A stretch of DNA of 19,252 nt, taken from Anaerobacillus sp. Lineage in GTDB: Bacteria; Bacillota; Bacilli; Bacillales; Anaerobacillaceae. The notes beneath the pieces were generated by a model. It was not told the DNA's origin and did not search any database. It worked only from the letters and a program-made list of their open reading frames with translations. Each line of letters begins with the position of its first letter. Positions within the stretch are counted from its first letter, which is position 1. Positions 6,330 through 14,170 of this stretch are shown piece by piece. The DNA is taken from positions 1-19,252 of the forward strand of contig SKSA01000103.1 of assembly GCA_007118195.1 (NCBI GenBank). Direction: 5' to 3'. Both the position numbers and the translations under genes were made by a program.

Positions 6330-6728
6330 ATGGTAAAACTATTTACATCCCCAAGTTGTACATCATGTAGAAAAGCAAAAGCGTGGTTAGAGGAGCATAA
6401 CATTGAATTTGTTGAAAGGAATATTTTTGCTGAACCATTAACGATTGAAGAGGTTAAAGAAGTAGTGCGCATGACTGAAGATGGAACAGATGAAATTATT
6501 TCGACACGTTCTAAAGTATTCCAGGAATTAAATGTTGAAGTAGATACTCTATCAATGCAACAACTCTTCAAAATTATAAGTGAAAATCCTGGTTTATTGC
6601 GAAGACCAATTATTTTAGATGAAAAGCGCCTTCAAGTAGGATACAATGAAGCTGAAATTCGTCGTTTCTTGCCACGTAAAGTTCGTTCTTTCTTTTTGCA
6701 AGAAGCTCAAAGAGCAGCAAACGAATAA
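6330..6728 (+). CDS. spx: Global redox-stress regulator Spx
   Basis: The protein has 132 residues and is close to B. subtilis Spx over the full length. The redox switch C10-TS-C13 follows the first strand ([13 protein letters not shown]). G52, needed for contact with the RNA polymerase alpha C-terminal domain, is present in [13 protein letters not shown], and R92 lies in LLRRP. The C-terminal [11 protein letters not shown] helix is kept; the end AANE replaces the usual LAN degradation tail. Spx binds RNA polymerase and switches on thiol-stress genes, and it is degraded by ClpXP with SpxH, which is also encoded here. I choose the ATG at 6330, as in other Spx proteins. A TTG at 6324 is also in frame behind GGAAGGGAG. 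Confidence 0.97.
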   Translation: MVKLFTSPSCTSCRKAKAWLEEHNIEFVERNIFAEPLTIEEVKEVVRMTEDGTDEIISTRSKVFQELNVEVDTLSMQQLFKIISENPGLLRRPIILDEKRLQVGYNEAEIRRFLPRKVRSFFLQEAQRAANE

Positions 6729-6746
6729 ATTAAAAATATACAAGTT

Positions 6747-6783
6747 AAAGAGGCTGCACTATAGAGTGTGCCTCTTTCGTTTT
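6747..6783. terminator. Bidirectional terminator between spx and yjbE
   Basis: AAAGAGGC (6747-6754) pairs with GCCTCTTT (6770-6777), with further CACT/AGTG pairing inside. A T run follows on the plus strand (6781-6785), and there is A-rich sequence on the other side for the minus-strand gene. Confidence 0.75.
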
Positions 6784-7467
6784 TTATAACTTAATTTCAA
6801 AGGTACGCTTTTTAAAATAGTTAGATAACCACCCTAAAAGGATAACAGCGATGATTGCAGTAATTTGTAATAAAACCGAAATTACGGGATGATGTGAAAA
6901 AAGAGCGCTGAACATTGGTTCATGAATAATCATTTTTGTCGCTGTATAAGCAAGTATTCCAGCTCCGATATAAATGATGATTGGAAACCGTTCGATCGCA
7001 TATAAAATGATTTTGCTACCCCATATAATGATTGGAACGGATACTAATAAACCGATAATTACTAAGGTTTTATTTCCATGAGCAGCCCCTGCAACAGCGA
7101 GCACATTGTCAAAACCCATAACTATATCTGCAATGATGATGGTTTTTATGGCAGCAATAACGGTGGTTTTTCCTTGTACTGCCCTATCATCTTCCATGTC
7201 TGTTAAAAGGTGATAGGAAATATATAATAATAACGCACCGCCAATGGCCATTAGAAAAGGAATAGTAAGAAGGGATACGGCAAGAATTGTTAAAGTAATT
7301 CTAGCAACAATGGCTAAACCAATTCCTAGGAAGATGGCTTTATTTCTAATATTTGTAGGTAAGTTTCGGCATGCTAACGCAACAACAATAGCATTATCTC
7401 CACCTAATATAATATCTATGCTAATAATCGTTAATAATGGAATAATGAACTCCATATCTAGGCTCAT
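6784..7467 (-). CDS. yjbE: TerC-family integral membrane protein YjbE
   Basis: The protein has 227 residues from the ATG at 7467. AAGAGG lies seven bases before that ATG, whereas the upstream GTG (7473) is jammed against the site. Seven or so hydrophobic segments are evident. The two TerC signature motifs with membrane aspartates are present: IDIILGGDNAI near the N-terminus and ADIVMGFDNVLA in the middle. The family has the LysE/CaCA-like fold; B. subtilis relatives export Mn2+, partly to metallate exoenzymes. Its location between spx and mecA on the opposite strand equals B. subtilis yjbE. Unlike the antiporter at 1241-2224, no Mn2+ riboswitch is visible in its leader. Confidence 0.88.
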   Translation of the reverse strand: MSLDMEFIIPLLTIISIDIILGGDNAIVVALACRNLPTNIRNKAIFLGIGLAIVARITLTILAVSLLTIPFLMAIGGALLLYISYHLLTDMEDDRAVQGKTTVIAAIKTIIIADIVMGFDNVLAVAGAAHGNKTLVIIGLLVSVPIIIWGSKIILYAIERFPIIIYIGAGILAYTATKMIIHEPMFSALFSHHPVISVLLQITAIIAVILLGWLSNYFKKRTFEIKL

Positions 7468-7827
7468 GGACACACCTCTTAAATGAAATATGAATAAACA
7501 AATAATAACAATAATAAAAAGCTATTTAAAAAAACTACAAATAAATGCTAAAATAAAAGGACAACTTATTAACTAAACATATCACTTTTTAAAAGGTTTC
7601 ATTCCTGATTTAGTAAAAAAATCAAAATTAATTGTCCAAATATTGTTTAGCAGTTAATTTTCATTCTGAATTGATTTATCATAGAATAGAAGTATAATAT
7701 ATGAAAAGGAATTGCTTATTCCGTTTATCTCTAACGGAAAAGGTGACGGAAAAGGTTATCTTAATAATCTCTAAGGGATCCAACGTCCTTTCCGCCATTT
7801 GATTTCGCTAGAAGGGAGAGGAGAATT
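7468..7827. other. Divergent intergenic region yjbE/mecA
   Basis: This 360-base gap is very AT-rich. It contains the mecA promoter (7671-7698) and, further right, a leader with tandem ACGGAAAAGGT units (7733-7757) and a partly complementary CCTTTCCG (7789-7796). No riboswitch or credible small ORF was seen, and no clear promoter for yjbE could be fixed. Confidence 0.5.
7671..7698 (+). promoter_or_regulatory. Sigma-A promoter of mecA
   Basis: TTGATT (7671-7676) and TATAAT (7693-7698) are separated by 16 bases. The leader to the ATG is about 120 nt. Confidence 0.6.
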
Positions 7828-8493
7828 ATGGAAATAGAAAGATTAAATGAGTCAACAATTAAATTTTTTATAACGTACAAAGATATAGAGAATCGTGGAT
7901 TTGATCGGGAAGAAATATGGTATAACCGAGAACGAGGCGAGGAACTATTTTTTGAGATGATAAACGAAGCCAATGATATAGAAAACTTTGAGTTAGAAGG
8001 TCCGTTATGGATTCAGGTACAGGCGCTTGATAAAGGGCTAGAGATCATTGTAACGAGAGGACAAATTACGGATGGTAATGTAAAATTAGAAATCCCTGTA
8101 TCGAATGAACAAGTCAATTTACCTGTTGATGAAAATATTGTCGATATACTTGATGACAACTTCGTTAAAAATAAGAAAAAAGAAAATGAGGATGAGGAAC
8201 CAGAATTATTGGACCTTGTTATAGGGTTTAATGACTTTGAAGATGTCATAGCTTTAAGCCATGGCATTGAGATTAGAGGCTTTCAAAATGCTTTATACCA
8301 TTTTGAAGGATATTACTATTTATTCGTAATGTTTACCGACGAATTTCCAGAAGATGAACAAGATGACATCTTAAGTCAAATTTTAGAATTTGGTTTTGAA
8401 TCCGAAATTTCGATTCACCGAATTCAGGAGTATGGAAAAGAAATTATTATTGATGAAGCATTGCAAAATTTAAAAACTATGTTTGAAAAATAA
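7828..8493 (+). CDS. mecA: ClpC adaptor protein MecA
   Basis: The protein has 221 residues, the normal MecA length. The N-terminal substrate-binding domain begins MEIERLNESTIKFFITYKDI and ends near residue 80. An acidic, low-complexity linker follows (about 105-128, rich in Glu, Asp and Lys). The C-terminal ClpC-binding domain (about 128-221) contains DLVIGFNDFEDVIALS and the YYYLFVMF strand. MecA delivers ComK and other substrates to ClpCP and assembles the ClpC hexamer. GAGAGGAG six bases before the ATG is a strong ribosome site. The gene is followed by its own long-stem terminator and is therefore largely separate from cls. Confidence 0.95.
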   Translation: MEIERLNESTIKFFITYKDIENRGFDREEIWYNRERGEELFFEMINEANDIENFELEGPLWIQVQALDKGLEIIVTRGQITDGNVKLEIPVSNEQVNLPVDENIVDILDDNFVKNKKKENEDEEPELLDLVIGFNDFEDVIALSHGIEIRGFQNALYHFEGYYYLFVMFTDEFPEDEQDDILSQILEFGFESEISIHRIQEYGKEIIIDEALQNLKTMFEK

Positions 8494-8510
8494 TTAGATA
8501 CGAACTTAAC

Positions 8511-8613
8511 AAAGGGGTCTGCACTTCCTTGAAAAGATACAATATGAACACCTCTAAATAAGAAGGTCTCATCGATTACAGTTATCTTATAGAGGAAGTG
8601 GCAGCCCTTTTTG
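8511..8613 (+). terminator. Long-stem terminator after mecA
   Basis: AAAGGGGTCTGCACTTCC (8511-8528) pairs, with two small bulges, with GGAAGTGGCAGCCCTTT (8594-8610), followed by TT. The interior of about 65 bases carries a smaller fold. The large loop is unusual for an intrinsic terminator. Confidence 0.5.
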
Positions 8614-8661
8614 ATTTGCTAACAGTAGCTTACGCTTTTCTTAGAGAGGTAGAACAAACTT

Positions 8662-10173
8662 ATGAAAAAGAAACTACAAGTGTTACTATTTTTAATTATT
8701 GTTGGTACAGCTTTATACATAACAAAGGATTACTGGGAAGGTTGGATCGTTGGGGCGGTTACTTTTCTTTTTTCATTATCTGCTTTCTTTATTGCCATTG
8801 TCATTTTCTTAGAAAATCGGCATCCATCTAAAACTGTCACATGGTTAATGGTTCTCGCAATTTTCCCGGTACTAGGCTTCTTCTTTTACTTAATGTTTGG
8901 ACAGAATCACCGGAAAATGAAAACATTCACGAAAAAAGCGATCATGGATGAACAAGCTTTAGATCGTATTGAAGGTAGTAAACCACTTAATGAAGATGAG
9001 TTAAGTAAAATGGGGGAAGATCAACAACTTCTTTTTCGCCTTGCTCACCGTTTAGCAAACAATCCAATCTCCTTTGCTACTGACACTAAAGTTTTAACGG
9101 ATGGAAAAGAAACGTTTGCCCATATTCTTAAAGCTTTAAAAGATGCGACAAATCATATTCACATGGAATATTACATAGTTCGTAGTGATGAACTCGGTAA
9201 TGAAATTAAAGATATTTTAATTGAAAAAGCAAAAGCTGGAGTGCAGGTTCGTTTTCTTTATGATGCTGTAGGGTGCTATCTCCTTTCAAAGTCATATATA
9301 AAACAATTAAGCGATGCTGGGGTAGAAATGGTCCCTTTTGCGCCTGTAAAAATGCCTTTTTTAAACCATAAAATTAATTATCGTAACCATCGGAAAATCA
9401 TCGTTGTAGATGCACAACTAGCTTTTGTTGGTGGATTGAACATCGGTGATGAATATTTAGGGAAAAATCAATATTTTGGGCATTGGCGCGATACTCATTT
9501 ATTTGTTCGAGGTGAAGCGGTACGTTCTCTGCAGCTCATATTTTTAAGAGACTGGTATTATATGACGAGAGAAACGTTGTTAAAACAAAGCTATTTATCT
9601 CCGGAACTTCCTAAAAAAGAGCAACTTGGCGGTGTGCAAATGATTGCAAGTGGCCCTGATACCAGGTGGGAAGTGATTAAAAAGTTATTTTTCTCGATGA
9701 TTACTTCATCAAAAAAGTCTATTTGGATCGCCTCTCCATATTTCATTCCTGATGATGATATTTTATCGGCGTTAAAAATTGCAGCTTTAAGTGGCGTTGA
9801 TGTTCGAATTTTAGTACCAAATAGACCTGATAAAAGAATCGTTTTTTATGCTTCACGCTCTTATTTTCCTGAACTATTAGAGGCGGGGGTAAAAATATAT
9901 GAATATAATCGTGGCTTTATGCACAGTAAACTATTGATTGTTGATAATGAAATCGCTTCTATCGGTACTGCTAATATGGATATGAGAAGTTTTCATTTGA
10001 ATTTTGAAGTGAATGCCTTTTTATATAAAACAAAGAGCGTTCACACTCTTGTGAGCGATTATATTTATGATATGGAACACTCAACAGTCATAAGTTATGA
10101 AAAATTTAAAAAGAGATCGATTTTCAAAAGGGTGATTGAATCAACTTCAAGATTAATGTCACCTTTACTTTAA
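8662..10173 (+). CDS. cls: Cardiolipin synthase
   Basis: The protein has 503 residues. Three hydrophobic segments at the N-terminus (about 4-20, 30-50 and 58-78) anchor it in the cytoplasmic membrane. Two phospholipase-D HKD motifs follow: H243-R-K245-IIVV-D250 with the GGLNIGDEY tail, and H421-S-K423-LLIV-D428 with IGTANMD. The enzyme joins two phosphatidylglycerol molecules into cardiolipin and glycerol. The length and both motifs are those of Bacillus Cls. Other Bacilli also carry a cls gene between mecA and coiA, which B. subtilis does not. AGAGAGGT about eleven bases before the ATG is a moderate ribosome site. Terminators flank the gene on both sides, so it appears monocistronic. Confidence 0.95.
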   Translation: MKKKLQVLLFLIIVGTALYITKDYWEGWIVGAVTFLFSLSAFFIAIVIFLENRHPSKTVTWLMVLAIFPVLGFFFYLMFGQNHRKMKTFTKKAIMDEQALDRIEGSKPLNEDELSKMGEDQQLLFRLAHRLANNPISFATDTKVLTDGKETFAHILKALKDATNHIHMEYYIVRSDELGNEIKDILIEKAKAGVQVRFLYDAVGCYLLSKSYIKQLSDAGVEMVPFAPVKMPFLNHKINYRNHRKIIVVDAQLAFVGGLNIGDEYLGKNQYFGHWRDTHLFVRGEAVRSLQLIFLRDWYYMTRETLLKQSYLSPELPKKEQLGGVQMIASGPDTRWEVIKKLFFSMITSSKKSIWIASPYFIPDDDILSALKIAALSGVDVRILVPNRPDKRIVFYASRSYFPELLEAGVKIYEYNRGFMHSKLLIVDNEIASIGTANMDMRSFHLNFEVNAFLYKTKSVHTLVSDYIYDMEHSTVISYEKFKKRSIFKRVIESTSRLMSPLL

Positions 10174-10176
10174 AAT

Positions 10177-10214
10177 GAAAATAAATGGGCCTTGAGGTGC
10201 TCATTTATTTTCAA
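10177..10214 (+). terminator. Terminator after cls
   Basis: GAAAATAAATG (10177-10187) pairs with CATTTATTTTC (10202-10212). The stem is AT-rich and the U-rich arm continues only briefly, so efficiency is uncertain. Confidence 0.6.
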
Positions 10215-10330
10215 GATTTATTTCTTCTCAAAAGACGATGCAAAAAGCAACAAAGTTTATGAAAACAGCTATTTTCAAATGTTATAAAGATTAACATTCA
10301 ATAAAAAAATAAATCAAGGAGGGAGTTCGA

Positions 10331-11542
10331 TTGCTTGTTGCAAGACTTAGTGACGGTTCTTTAATTTCTTTATATGAAAAAAGTCTAAAAAGGGAAACGT
10401 TATTAAAACTAAGAAGGGAGAAACAGTTTTATTGTCCGGCCTGTTGTAAAGAAGTGATTTTAAAGCTAGGTAAAAAGCAAGCGTGGCATTTTGCTCATAA
10501 AAGAAAAATAAGCTGCAACGATTATCTAGAAGGGGAAACAGATTATCATATCGCGGGCAAGAAGTTATTATATCATTGGTTCGTTAAGCAACAGTTCCAA
10601 GTACAGCTAGAGCCTTATTTACCGGTAATAAAACAAAGGCCTGATTTATTAGTAAAAACCAAAGGGGGAAATTACGCAATTGAATTTCAATGTGCAAAAA
10701 TTCCACATCATATTTTCGTAAAAAGAACGAGAACATATCAAAGTCATGATTACATTCCTATTTGGATTTTAGGTGGAAATCAAATAAAACGTGTAAAGAC
10801 GAATTTTTTCAAAATAAATAGCTTCCATTGGCAATTCACTTTTAATCCTCAGCATAAGAAAAACCATTCCCAGATCATCGCTTTTTGTCCTGAAAATCAA
10901 CTTTTTATAAAACTAAATAATTTGGTTGCCTTATCAGCAAATCGCTCTATTAGCACTCCTACATTTCATCCACTAAATGAATTTTTCTTTTCTACAATCT
11001 TCCAAACAACAAATACTTATCCCAAAACCGATGCATGGCTTGCCTCAAAAAGGATGTGGCGGAACTACAGACTGCACCTAAGTGAAGCGCAGCATTTCCT
11101 TAGAAAATTATATTTGAGTAAAGGTATTCCCTATACATTATTTCCTTCAGAAGCGGGAGTTCCAGTTCTTTTTCACGAATTTATTGAAACTCCGACTTAC
11201 ATTTGGCAAAGTTGGATTTTAGAAATGTTTATCAGTAATAAAGAAAATGGCAGTAAGTTTCATTTCAATTTAGTTAAAAGAGCTTTTTCATCTCTTGTAA
11301 AAAAAGGTGTTTTTCATATTCGAATGCTTCCGTTGAAAGAAGTTGGAAGTGAGTATTCTGCTTTAAAAAACTATTTGTTTTTTTTATGCTACATGAATGT
11401 ACTTTCGGCAAAAAACAGGGGAGATTTGTTTATAATAAATAGAAATGTGGTAATGCCAAAAACGATAGAGCAAGCAGTAGAAACTGATAAGAAGGTGGAA
11501 GTGAAATTTCGGAGGATGGGAAATGATGAATTATTTCGATAG
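10331..11542 (+). CDS. coiA: Competence protein CoiA
   Basis: The protein has 403 residues. The N-terminus has a zinc-finger-like set C35-PA-C38 with H53 and H56 (FYCPACCK, then AWHFAHK). A predicted nuclease-like core follows with RPDLL (D105) and the strand AIEFQ (E118, Q120), a PD-(D/E)xK pattern. The C-terminal half is less conserved. CoiA acts in the cytoplasm during transformation, after DNA uptake, to promote recombination. The start is TTG at 10331, with AAGGAGGGAG directly upstream, and no ATG competes nearby. It precedes pepF by under 90 bases, as in B. subtilis. Its presence suggests a natural-competence pathway but does not prove competence. Confidence 0.9.
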   Translation: MLVARLSDGSLISLYEKSLKRETLLKLRREKQFYCPACCKEVILKLGKKQAWHFAHKRKISCNDYLEGETDYHIAGKKLLYHWFVKQQFQVQLEPYLPVIKQRPDLLVKTKGGNYAIEFQCAKIPHHIFVKRTRTYQSHDYIPIWILGGNQIKRVKTNFFKINSFHWQFTFNPQHKKNHSQIIAFCPENQLFIKLNNLVALSANRSISTPTFHPLNEFFFSTIFQTTNTYPKTDAWLASKRMWRNYRLHLSEAQHFLRKLYLSKGIPYTLFPSEAGVPVLFHEFIETPTYIWQSWILEMFISNKENGSKFHFNLVKRAFSSLVKKGVFHIRMLPLKEVGSEYSALKNYLFFLCYMNVLSAKNRGDLFIINRNVVMPKTIEQAVETDKKVEVKFRRMGNDELFR

Positions 11543-11629
11543 TAGTATTATTTTTTGAAAAATAAAAAGGATTATTTCTATATAGTAACGAACAATATTA
11601 TTTGAGTATGAAAAATGGAGGTGTTTATT

Positions 11630-13450
11630 TTGGAAGAACAAAAGAAATCAAAACAACTTCCAAAACGTGAAGAGATCCCAGTTGAAAGAACATGGGATGT
11701 GGAAGATATTTTTGCAACGGATGAGGAATGGGAAAAAGAATTTAAAGAAGTAAAAGAAGAAATGCCTAAATTACAACAGTTTAAAGGTCAATTAGCAACT
11801 AGTAGTGATAAACTGTTTGAATGTCTGAAGTTTCAAAATGAAGTAAGTATGCGTTTAGGCAAACTTTACGTATATGCCCACTTAAAAAGTGATTCAGATA
11901 CGACAAATTCATTTTATCAAGGCTTAAACGATCGAGCAGCAAATTTATCAACTCAATTTAGTAATATTGCCTCGTTTATCATTCCAGAATTATTAAGTAT
12001 TCCTGAAGAAAAGATTAACGAATTTGTGTCTGAAAACGATAATTTAAAAATATATAAACACGCATTGGATGAAACGAATCGCCAGCGTCCACATGTTCTA
12101 ACTGAGAAAGAAGAAGCACTTCTTGCTCAAGTGAGTGAGGTGACAGCTACTCCAGCAAATACTTTTGGCATGCTCAATAATGCGGATCTAAAGTTTCCGA
12201 CGATTAAAGATGAGAACGGTGAAGACATAGAAGTAACTCATGGCCGCTACATTCGCTTTTTAGAAAGTAGTGATCGTCGAGTGAGAGAAGATGCTTTTAA
12301 AGCCGTTTTTGAAACGTATGGTAAGTTTAAAAATACACTTAGTAGCACGTTAGGTGGAAATGTTAAGAAAAATTTGTTTAACGCGAAAGTTAGAAATTAT
12401 GAAACTGCTCGCCAAGCAGCGCTAGACAATAATAATATTCCTGAAGTCGTTTATGATCAACTTGTTGATACGGTGAATGATCACTTACATCTGTTACACC
12501 GCTATGTCGCTTTACGAAAAAAAGCTTTAGGTCTTGATGAAATTCATATGTACGATTTATATACACCAATCGTTAAAGATGTAAAGATGGAAGTTCCTTA
12601 TGAAGAAGCACAAGACCTTGTGATCAAAGGTGTAGCCCCATTAGGAGAAGAATATGTCAATATTATTAAAGAGGGCTTTGATAAACGATGGGTTGATATT
12701 GAAGAAAATGTCGGTAAGCGCAGCGGTGCTTATTCTTCAGGAACGTACGGAACAATGCCGTATATCCTAATGAACTGGCAAGATAACGTAAATAATTTAT
12801 TTACGCTCGCTCATGAATTCGGCCATTCCGTCCATAGCTATTACTCTAGAAAGAAACAGCCATATCATTATTCTGGATACTCTATTTTCGTTGCTGAAGT
12901 TGCATCGACGTGTAACGAAGCATTACTAAATGATTATTTACTGAAAATAACAGAAGATAAAAAGAAAAAGCTATACTTACTTAACCATTTCTTAGAAGGA
13001 TTTAGAGGTACTGTATTCCGTCAAACGATGTTTGCTGAATTTGAAAAGTTAATTCATGAAAAAGCGGCGAGTGGTGAACCATTGACGCCTGAGTTATTAA
13101 CGAAAACGTATTATGAATTAAATCAAAAATATTTCGGTGAAGATATCGTTATTGACGAGGAGATTGGATTAGAATGGGCGCGTATTCCGCATTTCTATTA
13201 CAATTTTTACGTATACCAATATGCAACGGGCTATAGTGCTGCTACAGCGTTATCAAAACAAATTCTTGAAGAGGGTGAGCCAGCAGTCACTCGTTACATT
13301 GATTTCTTGAAGGCGGGAAGTTCTGATTACCCGATTGAAGTGTTAAAACGTGCTGGAGTAGATATGACAAGTGCAGATCCAATTAAAGAAGCTTTAGCAG
13401 TATTTGAAAAAACACTTAATGAAATGGAACAATTATTATTTGAAGAATAG
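11630..13450 (+). CDS. pepF: Oligoendopeptidase F
   Basis: The protein has 606 residues from a TTG at 11630 with GGAGG at 11618-11622. The longer frame from ATG 11615 is rejected because that ATG has no ribosome site and the site lies inside the extension. The enzyme is an M3B zinc metallopeptidase: H395-E-F-G-H399 supplies two zinc ligands and the catalytic glutamate, and E423 (VAEVASTCNE) is the third ligand. The long helical N-terminal part (ERTWDVEDIF, then about 330 residues) forms the bowl-like substrate chamber. The C-terminal IPHFYYNFYVYQYATG motif is typical. It cleaves cytoplasmic oligopeptides. A long palindromic element follows within ten bases of the stop. Confidence 0.95.
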   Translation: MEEQKKSKQLPKREEIPVERTWDVEDIFATDEEWEKEFKEVKEEMPKLQQFKGQLATSSDKLFECLKFQNEVSMRLGKLYVYAHLKSDSDTTNSFYQGLNDRAANLSTQFSNIASFIIPELLSIPEEKINEFVSENDNLKIYKHALDETNRQRPHVLTEKEEALLAQVSEVTATPANTFGMLNNADLKFPTIKDENGEDIEVTHGRYIRFLESSDRRVREDAFKAVFETYGKFKNTLSSTLGGNVKKNLFNAKVRNYETARQAALDNNNIPEVVYDQLVDTVNDHLHLLHRYVALRKKALGLDEIHMYDLYTPIVKDVKMEVPYEEAQDLVIKGVAPLGEEYVNIIKEGFDKRWVDIEENVGKRSGAYSSGTYGTMPYILMNWQDNVNNLFTLAHEFGHSVHSYYSRKKQPYHYSGYSIFVAEVASTCNEALLNDYLLKITEDKKKKLYLLNHFLEGFRGTVFRQTMFAEFEKLIHEKAASGEPLTPELLTKTYYELNQKYFGEDIVIDEEIGLEWARIPHFYYNFYVYQYATGYSAATALSKQILEEGEPAVTRYIDFLKAGSSDYPIEVLKRAGVDMTSADPIKEALAVFEKTLNEMEQLLFEE

Positions 13451-13457
13451 AAATGAA

Positions 13458-13580
13458 GGGCTGTCTCAAAACAAAGTGTCAGACACCGTTAAGGCACCAA
13501 ATAAAGACGGATAATATATCTATACGTCATTATTTAGTAAGTTGCGCCTGGTGTCAATCACTTATGGGACAGCCCATTTT
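13458..13580 (+). repeat. Palindromic repeat element behind pepF, likely also its terminator
   Basis: Three nested pairs of arms form one long hairpin: GGGCTGTCTCA (13458-13468) with TGGGACAGCCC (13565-13575); AAGTG-TCA-GACACC (13474-13487) with GGTGTC-AAT-CACTT (13550-13563); and AATAA-AGACG with CGTC-ATTATT (13499-13508 and 13525-13534). A TTTT follows. Such GGGCTGTC-bounded palindromes with GTGTCAGACACC cores look like Bacillaceae interspersed repeats. No coding potential is seen. Confidence 0.65.
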
Positions 13581-13755
13581 ATGAAAATCCGCGAAACCTT
13601 CTTCTTTCATTAAAGCAATGTACAGTGAAAAAAATTGATACAAGCAATAATGGGGAAGATAACCATAGTGGAAAAAAATTCAATAAACTTAAAATAAAAA
13701 TCCAAAATGTAACAAAGATGAAAAGTAGGCCAATTAAAAACATTACTTGATACAC
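13579..13755 (-). CDS. Predicted 58-aa small membrane protein in the pepF-RoxS gap
   Basis: A GTG at 13755 has a strong site, GGAGGGG, six to eight bases upstream. It opens 58 codons ending at TAA. The translation begins MYQVMFLIGLLFIFVTFWIF and contains two hydrophobic stretches (about 5-28 and 30-46) around an FPLWLSSP turn. It ends in a basic tail, NERRRFRGFS, which should face the cytoplasm. A TTGTAC-17-TATAAA promoter lies 80-108 bases upstream. The frame therefore has a promoter, a ribosome site and a coherent membrane topology, and is very probably a real gene. I cannot name its family. It is transcribed away from the RoxS promoter and converges on the pepF palindrome. Confidence 0.72.
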   Translation of the reverse strand: MYQVMFLIGLLFIFVTFWIFILSLLNFFPLWLSSPLLLVSIFFTVHCFNERRRFRGFS

Positions 13756-13834
13756 TTATGTCCCCTCCATTGATTACTTTTCGCAAAAGTACAAGATGTA
13801 TTTCAAAGTTAGCGGGCTTGATGTGCGTTCAGCT

Positions 13835-13863
13835 TTTATAATAACTATGAAGAGTTAGTACAA
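13835..13863 (-). promoter_or_regulatory. Promoter of the 58-aa membrane protein gene
   Basis: On the minus strand TTGTAC (13863-13858) and TATAAA (13840-13835) are exactly 17 bases apart. The start near 13828 leaves a leader of about 75 nt. Confidence 0.6.
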
Positions 13864-13893
13864 GTTATGCCTAGCAAACGATTCGTGAATAAT

Positions 13894-13911
13894 TTGTGAA
13901 CTAATTCACAA
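13894..13911. promoter_or_regulatory. Rex operator between divergent promoters
   Basis: TTGTGAACTAATTCACAA is a perfect TTGTGA-N6-TCACAA palindrome, the consensus for the NADH/NAD+-sensing repressor Rex. It ends five bases before the -35 box of the RoxS promoter and lies about 30 bases behind the -35 box of the divergent small-ORF promoter. B. subtilis RoxS is reported to be under Rex and ResD control. An Fnr-like TGTGA-N6-TCACA reading is also formally possible, but the outer TT/AA and the position favour Rex. Confidence 0.8.
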
Positions 13912-13916
13912 ACGTA

Positions 13917-13945
13917 TTGAAAAAGAGTTCGTTATTTGGTAAATT
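13917..13945 (+). promoter_or_regulatory. Promoter of the RoxS small RNA
   Basis: TTGAAA (13917-13922) and TAAATT (13940-13945) are separated by 17 bases, predicting a start near 13952. Rex bound at 13894-13911 would touch the -35 region. Confidence 0.7.
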
Positions 13946-13950
13946 ATAAA

Positions 13951-14080
13951 TGTGAAAGAGATCACATAACTCCCCCTAGGTTTATGTGAATAAAATCACC
14001 CCTTATAAATGAAAGTAACGGAAATTTTGCAAAAAACATAAAAAAAGCTAGGTCTCCCCAACCTGGCTTTTTTTATGTTT
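13951..14080 (+). ncRNA. roxS: RoxS/RsaE redox-responsive small regulatory RNA
   Basis: A promoter and an intrinsic terminator delimit a transcript of about 130 nt with no credible ORF. It would fold into a 5' hairpin (TGTGA 13951-13955 with TCACA 13962-13966), a second hairpin (GTGA 13986-13989 with TCAC 13996-13999) and the terminator. Single-stranded C-rich tracts CCCCC (13972-13976), CCCC (13999-14002) and the terminator-loop CUCCCC (14054-14059) are the seed type with which RoxS/RsaE pairs to Shine-Dalgarno sequences. The ATCACATAAC segment also matches what I recall of RsaE. The location between pepF and spxH is that of RsaE in Staphylococcus aureus. RoxS lowers expression of central-metabolism and redox genes. 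Identity rests on synteny and motifs, not on a search. Confidence 0.85.
14036..14078. terminator. RoxS terminator, probably shared with spxH
   Basis: ACATAAAAAAAGC and AGGT (14036-14053) pair with ACCT and GCTTTTTTTATGT (14061-14078) around a CTCCCC loop. The U run on the plus strand and the A run on the 5' arm make it functional for convergent spxH transcription too. Between it and spxH (14079-14170) lies a GC-rich stretch with no assigned function. Confidence 0.85.
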
Positions 14081-14170
14081 TAATAATGCAGAAATTTCAT
14101 TTTTGAAACTGGATGGAATAAAGGCTTCTTTCACGGGCTGTCGCCGATGAGCGGGCGTCTTGCGCATTTT

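Noticed and set aside
7468..7700. Possible Mn2+ riboswitch in front of yjbE
   Set aside because: Neither the GGGGAGTA nor the AGACCTT element is present on the minus strand of this leader.
8598..8831. 77-codon plus-strand ORF overlapping the cls start
   Set aside because: It is out of frame with the clear membrane segment of cls and starts without a ribosome site inside the mecA terminator.
10262..10275. AAAA-N6-TTTT upstream of coiA as a ComK box
   Set aside because: ComK sites need AAAA-N5-TTTT in pairs; spacing is off by one and no second copy was found.
11615..11629. Upstream ATG start of pepF
   Set aside because: The ribosome site GGAGG lies three bases downstream of this ATG and serves the TTG at 11630.
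13951..14000. Two further TGTGA-N6-TCAC palindromes that look like extra Rex/Fnr/Crp sites
   Set aside because: Both lie inside the predicted RoxS transcript and form the stems of its hairpins next to C-rich loops, so RNA structure explains them better than operators.
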